Assembly: GCF_001484195.1 (NCBI RefSeq)
Contig: NZ_LLYW01000005.1
Location: 1 to 54,290, forward strand
Reading direction: 5' to 3'
DNA from: Thermococcus celericrescens
GTDB taxonomy: Archaea; Methanobacteriota_B; Thermococci; Thermococcales; Thermococcaceae
Length of the DNA: 54,290 nt
Of this stretch, positions 24,907-33,142 are shown in pieces; the first letter of the stretch is position 1; the number at the start of each line of letters is the position of its first letter. The translations under genes were made by a program, and so were the position numbers. The notes under the pieces are model-generated. The model made no database searches. It was given only the letters and a program-made list of their open reading frames with translations, and was not told where the DNA came from.

Positions 24907-25965
24907 TCACAGCATTAACTGGGAATTGTCGCCGACGACCAGCTTCCTTCCAATGGGATGGTTGTTCCCCTCTAAAATCTTCACGTTCTTCCCTATGAGG
25001 CTCTCCACAATCCTGCCGCCGCATCTAATCTCGCTTCCCTCAAGGATTATCGAGTCCTCAATCTCGGTGTTTTCAATGACGACGTTGTCGCCGATGCTCG
25101 TGTAGGGGCCGATGTAGGCGTTCCTGATGACGCAGTTCCTGCCGATTATCGCGGGGCCCTTTATGACGGTGTTCCCGTCGATCCGGGTTCCTTCCCCGAT
25201 GACCACCCTTCCATGGATTCTGGCCTTCGTCTCGACCCGTATATCCGTCTGGATGTCGTCCAGGATGAGCCTGTTGGCGTCGAGTATGTCCTCGGGCTTT
25301 CCGGTGTCCTTCCACCAGTTCTGGACCTTCGTCCACCCTACACGGTAGCCGTGGTCGATGAGCCACTGGATGGCGTCGGTTATCTCAAGCTCGTTCCTCC
25401 AGGAGGGCTTTATGTTCTCGACCGCCTCGTGGATGACGGGCTTGAAGAAGTAGATTCCCACAAGCGCTAGGTTGCTCGGCGGCACCTTGGGCTTCTCAAC
25501 CAGCCGTTTGATGGTCTTTCCGTCCTCACTCAGCTCGGCTACACCGAACCGCTGGGGATTGGAAACCTCACAGAGCAAAATGCTGGCGTCGAAGTTTCCC
25601 TCTTTGAAGTGGTTCAGGTGCTCCACTATGCCTTCCCTGAGGATGTTGTCACCGAGGTACATCACAAAATCATCGTCACCGAGGTAGTCCCTGGCGACCT
25701 TTATCGCGTGTGCTAAACCTTTCGGCTCGCCCTGATAGATGAACTCTACCTCAGCGTCCCAATCAACGCTCCTAACGGTCTCCATCACCTGCTCCTTGTT
25801 CGGGCCGACGATAATCCCAATCTCGTGAATACCAGCCTCGATGACGTCCTCGATGGCATAGAACAGTACGGGCTTGTTTGCAACTGGAATCAGCTGCTTC
25901 TGCTGGGAATAGGTCAGCGGTCTCAAGCGGGTGCCATGACCTCCTGAGAGAATAAGAGCCTTCAT
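24907..25965 (-). CDS. rfbA: Glucose-1-phosphate thymidylyltransferase, long archaeal form
   Basis: It joins dTTP and glucose-1-phosphate to dTDP-glucose, the first committed step. LILSGGHGTRLRPLT is the nucleotide-binding signature, with KPVLFYAIE and YLGDNIL following; the C-terminal third is a left-handed beta-helix (VIGEGTRIDGNTVIKGPAIIGRN), which marks the long form of about 350 residues. The ATG at 25965 follows GGTGA; a GTG three codons upstream is less likely. It heads the operon, with a TATA box at 25997-26007. Confidence 0.93.
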   Translation of the reverse strand: MKALILSGGHGTRLRPLTYSQQKQLIPVANKPVLFYAIEDVIEAGIHEIGIIVGPNKEQVMETVRSVDWDAEVEFIYQGEPKGLAHAIKVARDYLGDDDFVMYLGDNILREGIVEHLNHFKEGNFDASILLCEVSNPQRFGVAELSEDGKTIKRLVEKPKVPPSNLALVGIYFFKPVIHEAVENIKPSWRNELEITDAIQWLIDHGYRVGWTKVQNWWKDTGKPEDILDANRLILDDIQTDIRVETKARIHGRVVIGEGTRIDGNTVIKGPAIIGRNCVIRNAYIGPYTSIGDNVVIENTEIEDSIILEGSEIRCGGRIVESLIGKNVKILEGNNHPIGRKLVVGDNSQLML

Positions 25966-25996
25966 CACCGTCACCTAGCCTTCTTAACCTCAGGAC

Positions 25997-26007
25997 AATA
26001 TAAAAGA
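25997..26007 (-). promoter_or_regulatory. TATA box of the rfb operon
   Basis: TCTTTTATATT on the minus strand predicts a start near 25975, about ten bases before the rfbA ATG. The bases 26008-26150 upstream show nothing else I can name. Confidence 0.6.
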
Positions 26008-26150
26008 ATTTTGGTAGAACTCGTCTTAAAAAATATTAAGAACGCAGTAGGGCGGGTACCTCGTTCATACAAGCCCATTCGCGGCAGTATGGGAGGAACC
26101 GAGGAACAGTGTCATTTTTTGAATATAACCAAAAATATCCAAAATAACCA

Positions 26151-26245
26151 GCCTCGCAATCTTCTGCAGGGTCGGGCTTGCCTCGCTCATGGGCTTTTCA
26201 CCTTTTTGCATCTTTTGCATCATTATTGCTTCATTTTTGCATCAT
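26151..26245 (-). repeat. Relic of the flippase gene 5' end and leader (copy e)
   Basis: On the minus strand the leader has ATGATGCAAAAG and GGTGAAAAGCCC, then ATGAGCGAGGCAAGCCCGAC, followed by codons for LQKIAR. This is the flippase start and its upstream region, cut after about 14 codons. The TTTTGCATCAT motif recurs several times on the plus strand between 26205 and 26250. The rest up to 26389 shows nothing else. Confidence 0.7.
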
Positions 26246-26389
26246 TTGAATCACATATTTTATTCCCCTTTTGCCCCTTCCAACCTCACCAAAAACCCTA
26301 TCTTAAGAGGCCCGCTTAAATCTCTCGTAGCAGTATATTTTTCTCCTGGAAACCTCGCCCTTTGGGTGGTGTAGTCACGGACGATAATG

Positions 26390-26432
26390 TTTAAATATGA
26401 GAGGGCCCCACCTACTAGTAGGGGGTGGCCCC
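26390..26432 (+). promoter_or_regulatory. TATA box and palindromic operator of the ATPase gene
   Basis: The TATA core TTTAAATAT at 26390-26398 predicts a start near 26420. A perfect 12-base palindrome CCTACTAGTAGG at 26411-26422 sits on that point and is flanked by GGGCCCCA and GGGTGGCCCC, partly complementary. It ends just before the ATG at 26436. The palindrome centre ACTAGT and its spacing recur at the decayed ATPase gene at 27688. Confidence 0.65.
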
Positions 26433-26435
26433 ACA

Positions 26436-27494
26436 ATGCTGTTCAGCCGGGTGAAGAAGTCAAGGGATGAAATGTTCGATCGTGAGTATGAGTTTAACAA
26501 AATCGCCTCAGCCATAACCGATGGAGTGCCGCTAATAGTGGTTACAGGCATCCGCCGTGTGGGCAAAACAACGCTCGTAAAAGTCCTGCTCAATGAAATA
26601 AACACGCCTGGTGTTTACATAGATACAAGAAAGCTCTGGAGCATCCATGCAAACATTTCGCCAAAGGTCATAAAGAAGGAGATAGTAAAATCCCTCGATG
26701 CAAGGAAAAGCTATGCGCCTGTCATGAGACTTCTGCGGTCGTTGAAGAGCGTGGCGATTGCAGGATCAGGTGTGGAATTCAAAGATGAAAAAACTGACCT
26801 CATAGATGTTCTTGACGACATTGAAAACAACGGGGAGAGGACAGTTATAGTTTTTGATGAAGCTCAATACCTCCGCTACTCAAACTATGATTACACTGCT
26901 TTATTTGCTTCCATAAATGACAACTATGAGAACATTACTCTTATTCTCACTGGGTCGGAAATACAAATTCTTGAGGAATTTCTCGGCTTCAACGACAAGC
27001 ACTCTCCACTCTACAAGAGGGAGCATGAAATAGTGCATCTAGATCGCTTCAGCAAGGATGAGAGCACAATGTATCTAAAAGAAGGTTTTAAAGAAGTTGG
27101 CTTGAGCGTGGGGGATAGAGAAATAGAGAATGCCGTTGAAGTGCTCGATGGCATTGTCGGTTGGCTCAGGGAGTACGGATGGTTGCGTTACCGTGGCAGA
27201 ACGCACAGTGAAGCTATCGATGAAGTATTTCAGAAAGCGAAGAGCGATATAATAGACGAGCTATCAAAGCACTCACCGAGGTACCTCACCATAATGATGG
27301 CAATCTCTGAAGGTTATCATTCATGGTCTGCAATAAAAGCATACGTTGAGAGGTCTGAAGGAAAGATAATAGACAAGAAAACTTTGTACACGGCTCTTCG
27401 GAACCTCATCAAGTACGGTTACATCGAAAAACATGATGATGAATACTACATCATTGATCCCGTCATTGAACGAGCACTGAGACATACACGGTGA
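26436..27494 (+). CDS. Archaeal ATPase with C-terminal winged helix
   Basis: The 352-residue P-loop protein has MFDREYEFNKIASAI, the Walker A motif VVTGIRRVGKTTLVKVL, the Walker B motif TVIVFDEAQYLRY and the sensor LILTGSEIQILEEFLG. The lid domain includes GWLREYGWLRYRG. The last 90 residues are a winged helix (IKYGYIEKHDDEYYIIDPVIERAL). Members may bind DNA and are often repeated in these genomes. ATG 26436 is chosen because earlier codons fall in the TATA box and palindrome. Function is not known. The C-terminus resembles the relic at 36399-36508. Confidence 0.85.
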   Translation: MLFSRVKKSRDEMFDREYEFNKIASAITDGVPLIVVTGIRRVGKTTLVKVLLNEINTPGVYIDTRKLWSIHANISPKVIKKEIVKSLDARKSYAPVMRLLRSLKSVAIAGSGVEFKDEKTDLIDVLDDIENNGERTVIVFDEAQYLRYSNYDYTALFASINDNYENITLILTGSEIQILEEFLGFNDKHSPLYKREHEIVHLDRFSKDESTMYLKEGFKEVGLSVGDREIENAVEVLDGIVGWLREYGWLRYRGRTHSEAIDEVFQKAKSDIIDELSKHSPRYLTIMMAISEGYHSWSAIKAYVERSEGKIIDKKTLYTALRNLIKYGYIEKHDDEYYIIDPVIERALRHTR

Positions 27495-27499
27495 ACTCC

Positions 27500-27688
27500 T
27501 ATCAAAACCCTCGGAATCATATGCTCGCACTTTGAAAGCCGAGTTTTTCATGACCTCTTTTATTTCACCAAAGCTTTCAGCCTTTGCGAGAAAGTAAGGC
27601 ATTTATCAGCTTGTTCAACTCCTCAGAACGTCCAAAAAGCAGGTCTTTGATCAAAAAACGATATGCCTCTCTTTGACTTGGGCCGCAT
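27500..27688 (-). pseudogene. Decayed archaeal ATPase gene
   Basis: From ATG 27688 the minus strand reads MRPKSKR, then after a frame change EAYRFLIKDLLFGRSEELNKLINALLSRKG and a stop. This matches the N-terminal region before the P-loop of archaeal ATPases (RPK-S-RED ... LFGR-x-EEL). The P-loop and most of the gene are missing. A different frame then reads AKAESFGEIKEVMKNSAF, possibly from the same gene's end. A perfect palindrome precedes it. Confidence 0.55.
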
Positions 27689-27691
27689 GTG

Positions 27692-27719
27692 ATACCCCCC
27701 GAACTAGTTCGGGGGGTAT
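27692..27719. promoter_or_regulatory. Perfect 28-bp palindrome at the start of the decayed ATPase
   Basis: The 28 bases are identical to their reverse complement: ATACCCCCCGAAC, then the centre TAGTT and onward. A TATA-like TTATTAAC on the minus strand lies at 27721-27729, placing the start site in the palindrome, four bases before the ATG at 27688. The core ACTAGT is shared with the palindrome at 26411-26422. Confidence 0.75.
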
Positions 27720-27762
27720 TGTTAATAATCTTTTCGTCATGATTCCACCCTGAGACTGGATA

Positions 27763-27842
27763 GGCATCGAAATTACTGTCCCGGCAAAAACTATTCCCGT
27801 TCCCCTCGCAATCCTCTGAAGTGCACGGTTCACCTCGTCCAA
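27763..27842 (-). repeat. Relic of the flippase gene 5' end (copy f)
   Basis: On the minus strand the codons read EVNRALQRIARGTGIVFAGT, then VISM, matching flippase residues 5-26 (ASQALQKIARGTGIVFAGTVISM). The frame then changes to unrelated sequence. It is the longest of the relics and retains the first membrane helix. Confidence 0.78.
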
Positions 27843-27847
27843 GCCCC

Positions 27848-28582
27848 TCACCTGCCCAGTAGTGTGAGCAGTCCAATCAGCAGGATAATGATGTTTATCA
27901 CCTTCTTAAGCCTCTCCCTATCCGCCCTAGAGTTCACGTTGGTTCCAGCGTACACTCCCGGGATGGTCCCCGCTATCAATGCACCGGCCAGGGCGTAGTC
28001 CACGCTTCCCATTCCCACGTAGTTCAGGAAGCTGAGGGCCGAAAGAGCTAGGCCATAGGTTATCGTCACCCCAACGACGTCCCGCGGGCCAATTCTGGCC
28101 ACGTTCATCAGCGTGAAGCTCACTATCACCCCCGCTCCAACGGAGGTGAACTGGACGGTCAATCCCACCACGAAGCCGAGGAGGTAGACGTAGGCCCACC
28201 TTGGTTTGATAGGGATGTGAATTTCGCCCTTCAGGAGGCTGAGGACTGCACTCACCACGAGGATGAGCCCGAGGAGGAGGGTCAGGTAATCGTTGAGAAC
28301 CTCCCTGTCGATCTCCCTGAGGATTATCCCCCCGAGGATTATTGCCGGAATGCTCCCCGCAAAAAGGCGGAGCGCTATGTCATACCTCATCCTGCCCCTC
28401 CTCCCGTGGAAGAAGACACCGAATATTCTGGTGACGGTGGCGTAGAGCAGGTCGGTTCCCACAGCGGTCAGGGGTTCAACACCGAGAAAGATTAGGGAGG
28501 GCGTCATCAGGGCCCCGCCGCCAACACCGGTGAGGCCGACGAGGAAGCCGACTAAAAGGCCCAGCCCGGCGAAGGTCAGCAA
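27848..28582 (-). CDS. TauE/SafE family permease (TSUP)
   Basis: The 244-residue protein has about eight membrane helices and the family's repeated GxG signatures, GFLVGLTGVGGGALMTPSLI at the N-terminus and VGLTVQFTSVGAGVIVSFTL in the middle. TSUP proteins move sulfite, sulfate, sulfoacetate or similar anions. Placed last in an ATP-sulfurylase and APS-kinase gene cluster, it probably imports sulfate or exports a sulfur oxyanion; the direction is inferred. Confidence 0.85.
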   Translation of the reverse strand: MLTFAGLGLLVGFLVGLTGVGGGALMTPSLIFLGVEPLTAVGTDLLYATVTRIFGVFFHGRRGRMRYDIALRLFAGSIPAIILGGIILREIDREVLNDYLTLLLGLILVVSAVLSLLKGEIHIPIKPRWAYVYLLGFVVGLTVQFTSVGAGVIVSFTLMNVARIGPRDVVGVTITYGLALSALSFLNYVGMGSVDYALAGALIAGTIPGVYAGTNVNSRADRERLKKVINIIILLIGLLTLLGR

Positions 28583-28599
28583 CGCCCTCCCCCCGAGAG

Positions 28600-29145
28600 T
28601 CAGGGCAGGTAGCAGAGCTCCCTGGCCTTCTCTATTACTGCCTCGACCTCCTCCTCCGGCGTCATCTTCGAGGAGTCGACCCTCACTTCCGGGTTCTCTG
28701 GCTCCTCGTAAACGCCGTCGTAGCCGGTGAGGCCCTTTATCTCGCCCCTCAATGCTTTAGCGTAAAGCCCCTTGGGGTCGCGCCGAATTCTGACCTCCAG
28801 GGGGGCGTAAACGTAGACTTCGATGAAGTCGCCAATCTCCTTCCTCGCGTACTCGCGGACGGCCCTGTAGGGCGATATCAGCGAGACTATCGCTATGACC
28901 CCGTTCCTGCTGAGGAGCTTGGCCATGTGGATTACAACCCTGTTGTGCATCTCCCTCGCTTCCTTCGAGAAGCCGAGCTCCGGGTAGAGGGTCTTCCTTA
29001 TGGTGTCTCCGTCGAGTATCTCGACGCGGTAGCCGAGCTCCCCGAGCTTCCTGGCGAGCTTAACGGCCAGAGTCGTCTTTCCGGCCCCGCTTGGCCCGGT
29101 GAGCCAGATTGTGAATCCCTTCTCAAGGTTTTGAAGCCCGGTCAT
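28600..29145 (-). CDS. cysC: Adenylylsulfate (APS) kinase
   Basis: It phosphorylates APS to PAPS with ATP. IWLTGPSGAGKTTLAVKLA is the P-loop, EILDGDTIRKTLYPELGFSKEAREMHN the APS-binding and lid region, and IVSLISPYRAVREYAR the conserved helix. At about 181 residues it has family length. The strong site GGAGGGAG before ATG 29145 decides the start. It is grouped with sat, so the cluster can make PAPS. Confidence 0.93.
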   Translation of the reverse strand: MTGLQNLEKGFTIWLTGPSGAGKTTLAVKLARKLGELGYRVEILDGDTIRKTLYPELGFSKEAREMHNRVVIHMAKLLSRNGVIAIVSLISPYRAVREYARKEIGDFIEVYVYAPLEVRIRRDPKGLYAKALRGEIKGLTGYDGVYEEPENPEVRVDSSKMTPEEEVEAVIEKARELCYLP

Positions 29146-29193
29146 TTCAGCTCCCTCCGGTTTCATCGGTTGGATTCAGATGGAAGAGGAAAT

Positions 29194-30624
29194 TCAGAGG
29201 ATGCTCCTCCCGTGCATCCCCGCGAGAGGCTCCTCTATGCCAAAGAGCTTAAGCACGGTTGGGGCGAAGTCGTAGATTGTCAGCTGCGTTGCTTTGCTCT
29301 CGTCGAAGCCCGGCAGATACATCGAGAACACTCCGAACTCGGAGTGGTTGGCGTCGTCCGGTCCGGTGTCGTTTTCCGGTAGATAATTGCTCGGGTGGCC
29401 GACGGTTCCTGCCGCGCGCCAGTTGAGGTTGTCGAAGTAGACCATTATGTCCGGCTTGCTTCCCTTCGCTATCGGATAGATATCTTCCGGGTAGAAGACT
29501 TTCGTGTCCCACCTCTCGCCGTTCGGGCCGCGGATTGACCTGATCTGCTCCGCGACCTCGTCTCTGACTTTCTCGAACTTCGAGAGCGGTATCTTTCCAG
29601 CCTTCTCCCTTCCGAGGACGTTGAGGAAAACCCTGGAATAGTAGCCGCCCCAGCCCCAGGCGGTGGTTTCCTTCCAGTCAACCTCAAGGCTCTCGAAGCG
29701 CTTGACCTTTCCGTCGTGGAGGGCCTCGGGGTTCTTCACCTTCAGCAGGTCCTCCTCAGCGAGCCACTGGTTCACCGCGAAGTTGCCGTGCATGGCCTTT
29801 ATGCCGTGGTCAGAAACGATGAAGACGGCCGTCTCGTCGAGGTCGATGAGCTCAAGCGTTTTTCCTATCTCTTTGTCCAGGAGCCTGTAGTAGTCCGGGA
29901 TGACGTTCTCGTACTCGTTGCCTTTTCCGGGGTAGAGGTGGTGGTTTTCATCAAAGTAGCGCCAGAAGGCGTGGTGGAGCCTGTCGAGGCCTATCTCGAC
30001 GAAGTGGAAGTAGTCCCACTCCTTCTCCTGGAGGAGGTACCTTATAACTTCAAAGCGCTTCTCCGTCATCTCCCAGATGCCGTCCCTGACCTCGTCCTTG
30101 GCTTCCCTCCTGAAGGGGACGTCGAAGATGTACTCCCCGACCAGGCGCTCTATCTCCCCCTTCAGCTCCTTCGGGTATGTGTAGTCCACGCTGGCATCGG
30201 GGGTTATGAAGCAGCTCACGAGGTGGCCGTTGATCGGCTTCGGCGGGTAGGTCGGCGGGACGCCGACGATTATCGACTTCTTTCCGCGCTCGCCGAGGTA
30301 GCCCCACACGGTCGGCTCCTTAACTTTCTTGCTGTGGGCTATCCAGTAGTCGGTGTAGCTGTAGCCCGTCCTGTGCCTGAAGCCGTAGAGGCCAAGCTCG
30401 CCCGGCGTTTTTCCGGTGACCATCACCATCCACATTGGAATGGTTATCGCCGGTATTCCCGTCTGCATCGGGCCGTGGACGGACTTCTCCAGGAGCTTCT
30501 TCACGTTGGGCATGTCCTCAATGAAGCGGTTGAACAGCAGCTCCGGCGGGGCCGAATCGAGGCCTATGACGAGGACTTTCTTCGTACGCTCCATTCCCTC
30601 CTTAACCTTTTTTTCAAACTCCAT
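29194..30624 (-). CDS. Type I phosphodiesterase/nucleotide pyrophosphatase family protein
   Basis: An alkaline phosphatase superfamily hydrolase of about 476 residues. VLVIGLDSAPPELLF holds the first metal Asp, GIPAITIPMWMVMVTG the probable Thr nucleophile, and FIVSDHGIKAMHGNFAVNQWL the Asp-His metal site. No signal peptide is seen, so it acts in the cytoplasm. It is four bases downstream of the DHH gene, in the sulfate-activation operon; hydrolysis of APS, PAPS, PAP or pyrophosphate-linked nucleotides is a reasonable guess. GGGGTGAGG before ATG 30624 sets the start. Confidence 0.8.
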   Translation of the reverse strand: MEFEKKVKEGMERTKKVLVIGLDSAPPELLFNRFIEDMPNVKKLLEKSVHGPMQTGIPAITIPMWMVMVTGKTPGELGLYGFRHRTGYSYTDYWIAHSKKVKEPTVWGYLGERGKKSIIVGVPPTYPPKPINGHLVSCFITPDASVDYTYPKELKGEIERLVGEYIFDVPFRREAKDEVRDGIWEMTEKRFEVIRYLLQEKEWDYFHFVEIGLDRLHHAFWRYFDENHHLYPGKGNEYENVIPDYYRLLDKEIGKTLELIDLDETAVFIVSDHGIKAMHGNFAVNQWLAEEDLLKVKNPEALHDGKVKRFESLEVDWKETTAWGWGGYYSRVFLNVLGREKAGKIPLSKFEKVRDEVAEQIRSIRGPNGERWDTKVFYPEDIYPIAKGSKPDIMVYFDNLNWRAAGTVGHPSNYLPENDTGPDDANHSEFGVFSMYLPGFDESKATQLTIYDFAPTVLKLFGIEEPLAGMHGRSIL

Positions 30625-30628
30625 AACC

Positions 30629-31690
30629 TCACCCCAGGTACTCGTTGATGATTGTGAGAACATCTCCGATTTTATCCCTCTCGCATATGCACCCCAGCAC
30701 CTCCCTCTTGCCGCCGGAGTTGGTGCCGAGGGCTTTAACCCTGGCGATGACCCCGGCCATGTCTATCCTTTGGGCTTCCTCCGGGGAGATTCGGAAGTAT
30801 ACCTGCGCCTTTCCGTGGAAGTTCCCGTTGATGACCACCGCGCCCCTGTAACCGAGCTCCCAGACGAGCTTCCTCGCGACCTTGGAGATGATGTTAAAGG
30901 GACTCTCAAAGTGAACGATGGCGAAGCCGTTCCGCTCCTCAACGCCTGAAACTGCACCATCTATGGCCTCCCTGATCGCCTCCGTTTTCTTCACCCACGG
31001 CTCGTATTCAAGGAGCTCCTTGATAGGATGGCTCAGGAGAGCCTCAACAGCTTCCTCCACGGCCTCCCTGTCCATCGTTATGTAGTTCGAATCGATGAGC
31101 TCGACGAGCCTTAAGGCCTCTTCCCGCGAGATTCCCTCCCTACCCAGGAGCTTTCTGATAATCTCCAGCTCAAAGGCCTTCTCTCCCACGTCTCCAACGG
31201 CGCCGAGGGCGCTCCAGGCGTTCCATATTCCAAAATGCTCCGAGACGACGAGGGAGTTGGCTGGCAAGTACTTCCCACCCAGCGAGGGGTTGATCTGCTC
31301 AACAAGCGGGTTCTTTATCCTCGGCTGGGTGTGGTGGTCTATGAAGAGCGTCGGAACTTTGACCTTCTCGACTTCATTAGGCACGTTGAAGTCGAGGACG
31401 TAGAGTCTATCGGCTTTTTCTATCGCATTCCATATTCTCTCGTCAAACCTGAACTCCCCTATCGGTGCCGTCATGTTGGTGAACCCTTCCATTTCCAGTG
31501 CCCTTACGAGAAGCGCCGCTGAGGTTATCCCATCGGTGTCCCAGTGGTGGATTATCAGGTGCATGGGATGTTCCTCCAAAGCTTGTTCTAACTGAGACCT
31601 CTCGGTCAGGAACTCCTTAAGGACGTCATTCTCCAATTTTCTGCTGAACCTTTCAATCACGTCTGCTATGCCCATTTCAGCCTTTTCCAT
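30629..31690 (-). CDS. DHH family phosphoesterase
   Basis: Visible motifs are IIHHWDTDGITSAALL (motif I), VLDFNVP, TLFIDHHTQP (the DHH motif) and the C-terminal DHHA1-like GGKREVLGCIC. The fold covers RecJ-like exonucleases, pyrophosphatases and nanoRNases/PAP phosphatases. In this operon a 3'-phosphoadenosine-5'-phosphate (PAP) phosphatase, removing the by-product of PAPS-dependent sulfotransferases, fits best, but sequence alone does not settle it. ATG 31690 follows GGTGCGTGAG; the frame is open further upstream to 31759, into sat. Confidence 0.8.
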   Translation of the reverse strand: MEKAEMGIADVIERFSRKLENDVLKEFLTERSQLEQALEEHPMHLIIHHWDTDGITSAALLVRALEMEGFTNMTAPIGEFRFDERIWNAIEKADRLYVLDFNVPNEVEKVKVPTLFIDHHTQPRIKNPLVEQINPSLGGKYLPANSLVVSEHFGIWNAWSALGAVGDVGEKAFELEIIRKLLGREGISREEALRLVELIDSNYITMDREAVEEAVEALLSHPIKELLEYEPWVKKTEAIREAIDGAVSGVEERNGFAIVHFESPFNIISKVARKLVWELGYRGAVVINGNFHGKAQVYFRISPEEAQRIDMAGVIARVKALGTNSGGKREVLGCICERDKIGDVLTIINEYLG

Positions 31691-31736
31691 CTCACGCACC
31701 ACTAAGAGGGAGTAATAAAGAAAATTGCGACTGCTT

Positions 31737-32876
31737 TCACTCCACAAAGGGGTTCTCAAAGCTCCTGATGACCTCGAAGACTTCCGGCCTCATCATGTAC
31801 TCCGGCGGCTGCTCCCCGGCCATTATCATCTTCCTGAGCTTGGTTCCGCTTATGTGGACGTGGAACTCCTTTGGATGGGGGCATATCTTGGCGTTGACCA
31901 TGCCGCCGCACTTCCTGCAGTAGAAGGCCTCCCTGATGAACATCGGGGTTATGCCGAGGTCGGGGAAGTTCTCGAAGGTATCCCACGCCTCGTAGGGGCC
32001 GTAGTAGTCGCCGACGCCGGCGTGATCCCTTCCGACGATGAAGTGCGTTGCTCCAAAGTTCTTCCTCATGATGGCGTGGTGGATGGCTTCCCTCGGGCCA
32101 GCATACCTCATTTCATAGCGGACGGTCGCTAAGGTCGCGGCGTTCTTCGGGTAGTAGTGCTCAAATAGCGTCTCGTAGGCCTTGATTATGACATCGTCCT
32201 TATAATCACCCTTCTTCTTTTTACCGAGGACGGGGTTGATGAAGAGGCCGTCTACAAAGGTCAGCGCCGCCTTCTGGACGTACTCGTGCCCGACGTGGGG
32301 GGCGTTCCTCGTCTGGAAGGCAACGATGGTCCTCCAGCCGAGCTCCTTGAAGAGAACCCTGGTTTCAACCGGTCTCAGGGTGTACTTGGCGAAGGGGTTT
32401 GGAACTTCATTGAGGAGCTCTATCTCGCCACCGACGAGATAGCTTCCCATGTTCATGACCCTGGCGACGCCTGGATGAGCTGGATCGTCGGTCTTGAAGA
32501 CCCTGACCGCGAATTCCCTCTTGTCGTAGGTGTAAATCTCCTCGATGTGCATTCTAGCTATTGGCAGGTCGTCGTAATACAGGAGTATCGCGTCGCCCTC
32601 GTCGAAGGTTCTCTCCCTCACGTCAAGCACTATCGGAATCGTCCAGGGCGTGTCGTCGCTCAGGCGCATGTGGTCGAGGACGCTCTCGAAGTCGTCGCTC
32701 GTGAGGAAGCCCTTGAGGGGCGAATAAACGCCGTGGGCGATGTTTTCAAGGTCTATTGCCCTTCCATGCTCTATCTGGACACGGGGATATTCTTTCTGCT
32801 CGCTCAGAATCCTCTCGCGGGTCCTCTCGGCAACGAGCCTTCTGACGAGCCTTCCGCCGTGCGGCTTTGAAACCAT
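31737..32876 (-). CDS. sat: Sulfate adenylyltransferase (ATP sulfurylase)
   Basis: It makes APS from ATP and sulfate. VAFQTRNAPHVGHEYVQ and IVGRDHAGVGDYYG are the two nucleotide-binding signatures, and FYCRKCGGMVNAKICPH is the zinc site seen in thermophile enzymes. At 379 residues it has the length of the archaeal single-domain form, with no kinase domain fused; the kinase is separate (28600-29145). It probably shares a message with the RHH gene just upstream (26-base gap). Confidence 0.94.
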   Translation of the reverse strand: MVSKPHGGRLVRRLVAERTRERILSEQKEYPRVQIEHGRAIDLENIAHGVYSPLKGFLTSDDFESVLDHMRLSDDTPWTIPIVLDVRERTFDEGDAILLYYDDLPIARMHIEEIYTYDKREFAVRVFKTDDPAHPGVARVMNMGSYLVGGEIELLNEVPNPFAKYTLRPVETRVLFKELGWRTIVAFQTRNAPHVGHEYVQKAALTFVDGLFINPVLGKKKKGDYKDDVIIKAYETLFEHYYPKNAATLATVRYEMRYAGPREAIHHAIMRKNFGATHFIVGRDHAGVGDYYGPYEAWDTFENFPDLGITPMFIREAFYCRKCGGMVNAKICPHPKEFHVHISGTKLRKMIMAGEQPPEYMMRPEVFEVIRSFENPFVE

Positions 32877-32901
32877 GGTATCACCTCAAAAAGGAAAGAC
32901 C

Positions 32902-33129
32902 TCAGTCAAGGTAGCCGAGGGCGCGAAGCCTCTCCTTGACCTTCTCTTCCTCCTCCTCGGTGAAGACTTCCTCCTTCTCCTCCTCTTCGAGGCTCGCCAG
33001 AACCTCGCGGAGGACGTAGGTGACGTAGTCCGACACCGAGGTGAAGCCGGTTCCCTCTATCCTGGCCTTAATCTTGTCGTAGAGGGGCTTGGGTATGGAA
33101 ACAGTGGTGTACTTCTTCTCCTCAGCCAT
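32902..33129 (-). CDS. Ribbon-helix-helix regulator upstream of sat
   Basis: YTTVSIPKPLYDKIKARIEGTGFTSVSDYVTYVLREVL is a ribbon-helix-helix fold, followed by a very acidic tail (LEEEEKEEVFTEEEEEKVKERL). It opens the sat operon. Three 10-base repeats overlapping its promoter are good targets for cooperative RHH dimers, so it probably represses itself and the sulfate-activation genes. GGGGTG before ATG 33129 sets the start. Confidence 0.8.
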   Translation of the reverse strand: MAEEKKYTTVSIPKPLYDKIKARIEGTGFTSVSDYVTYVLREVLASLEEEEKEEVFTEEEEEKVKERLRALGYLD

Positions 33130-33142
33130 GGCAAACACCCCA

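Noticed and set aside
29716-30648. Open frame of 310 codons on the plus strand
   Set aside because: It lies wholly antisense to the phosphodiesterase gene, has a composition rich in V, L, E and R typical of a shadow of GC-rich codons, and no motif.
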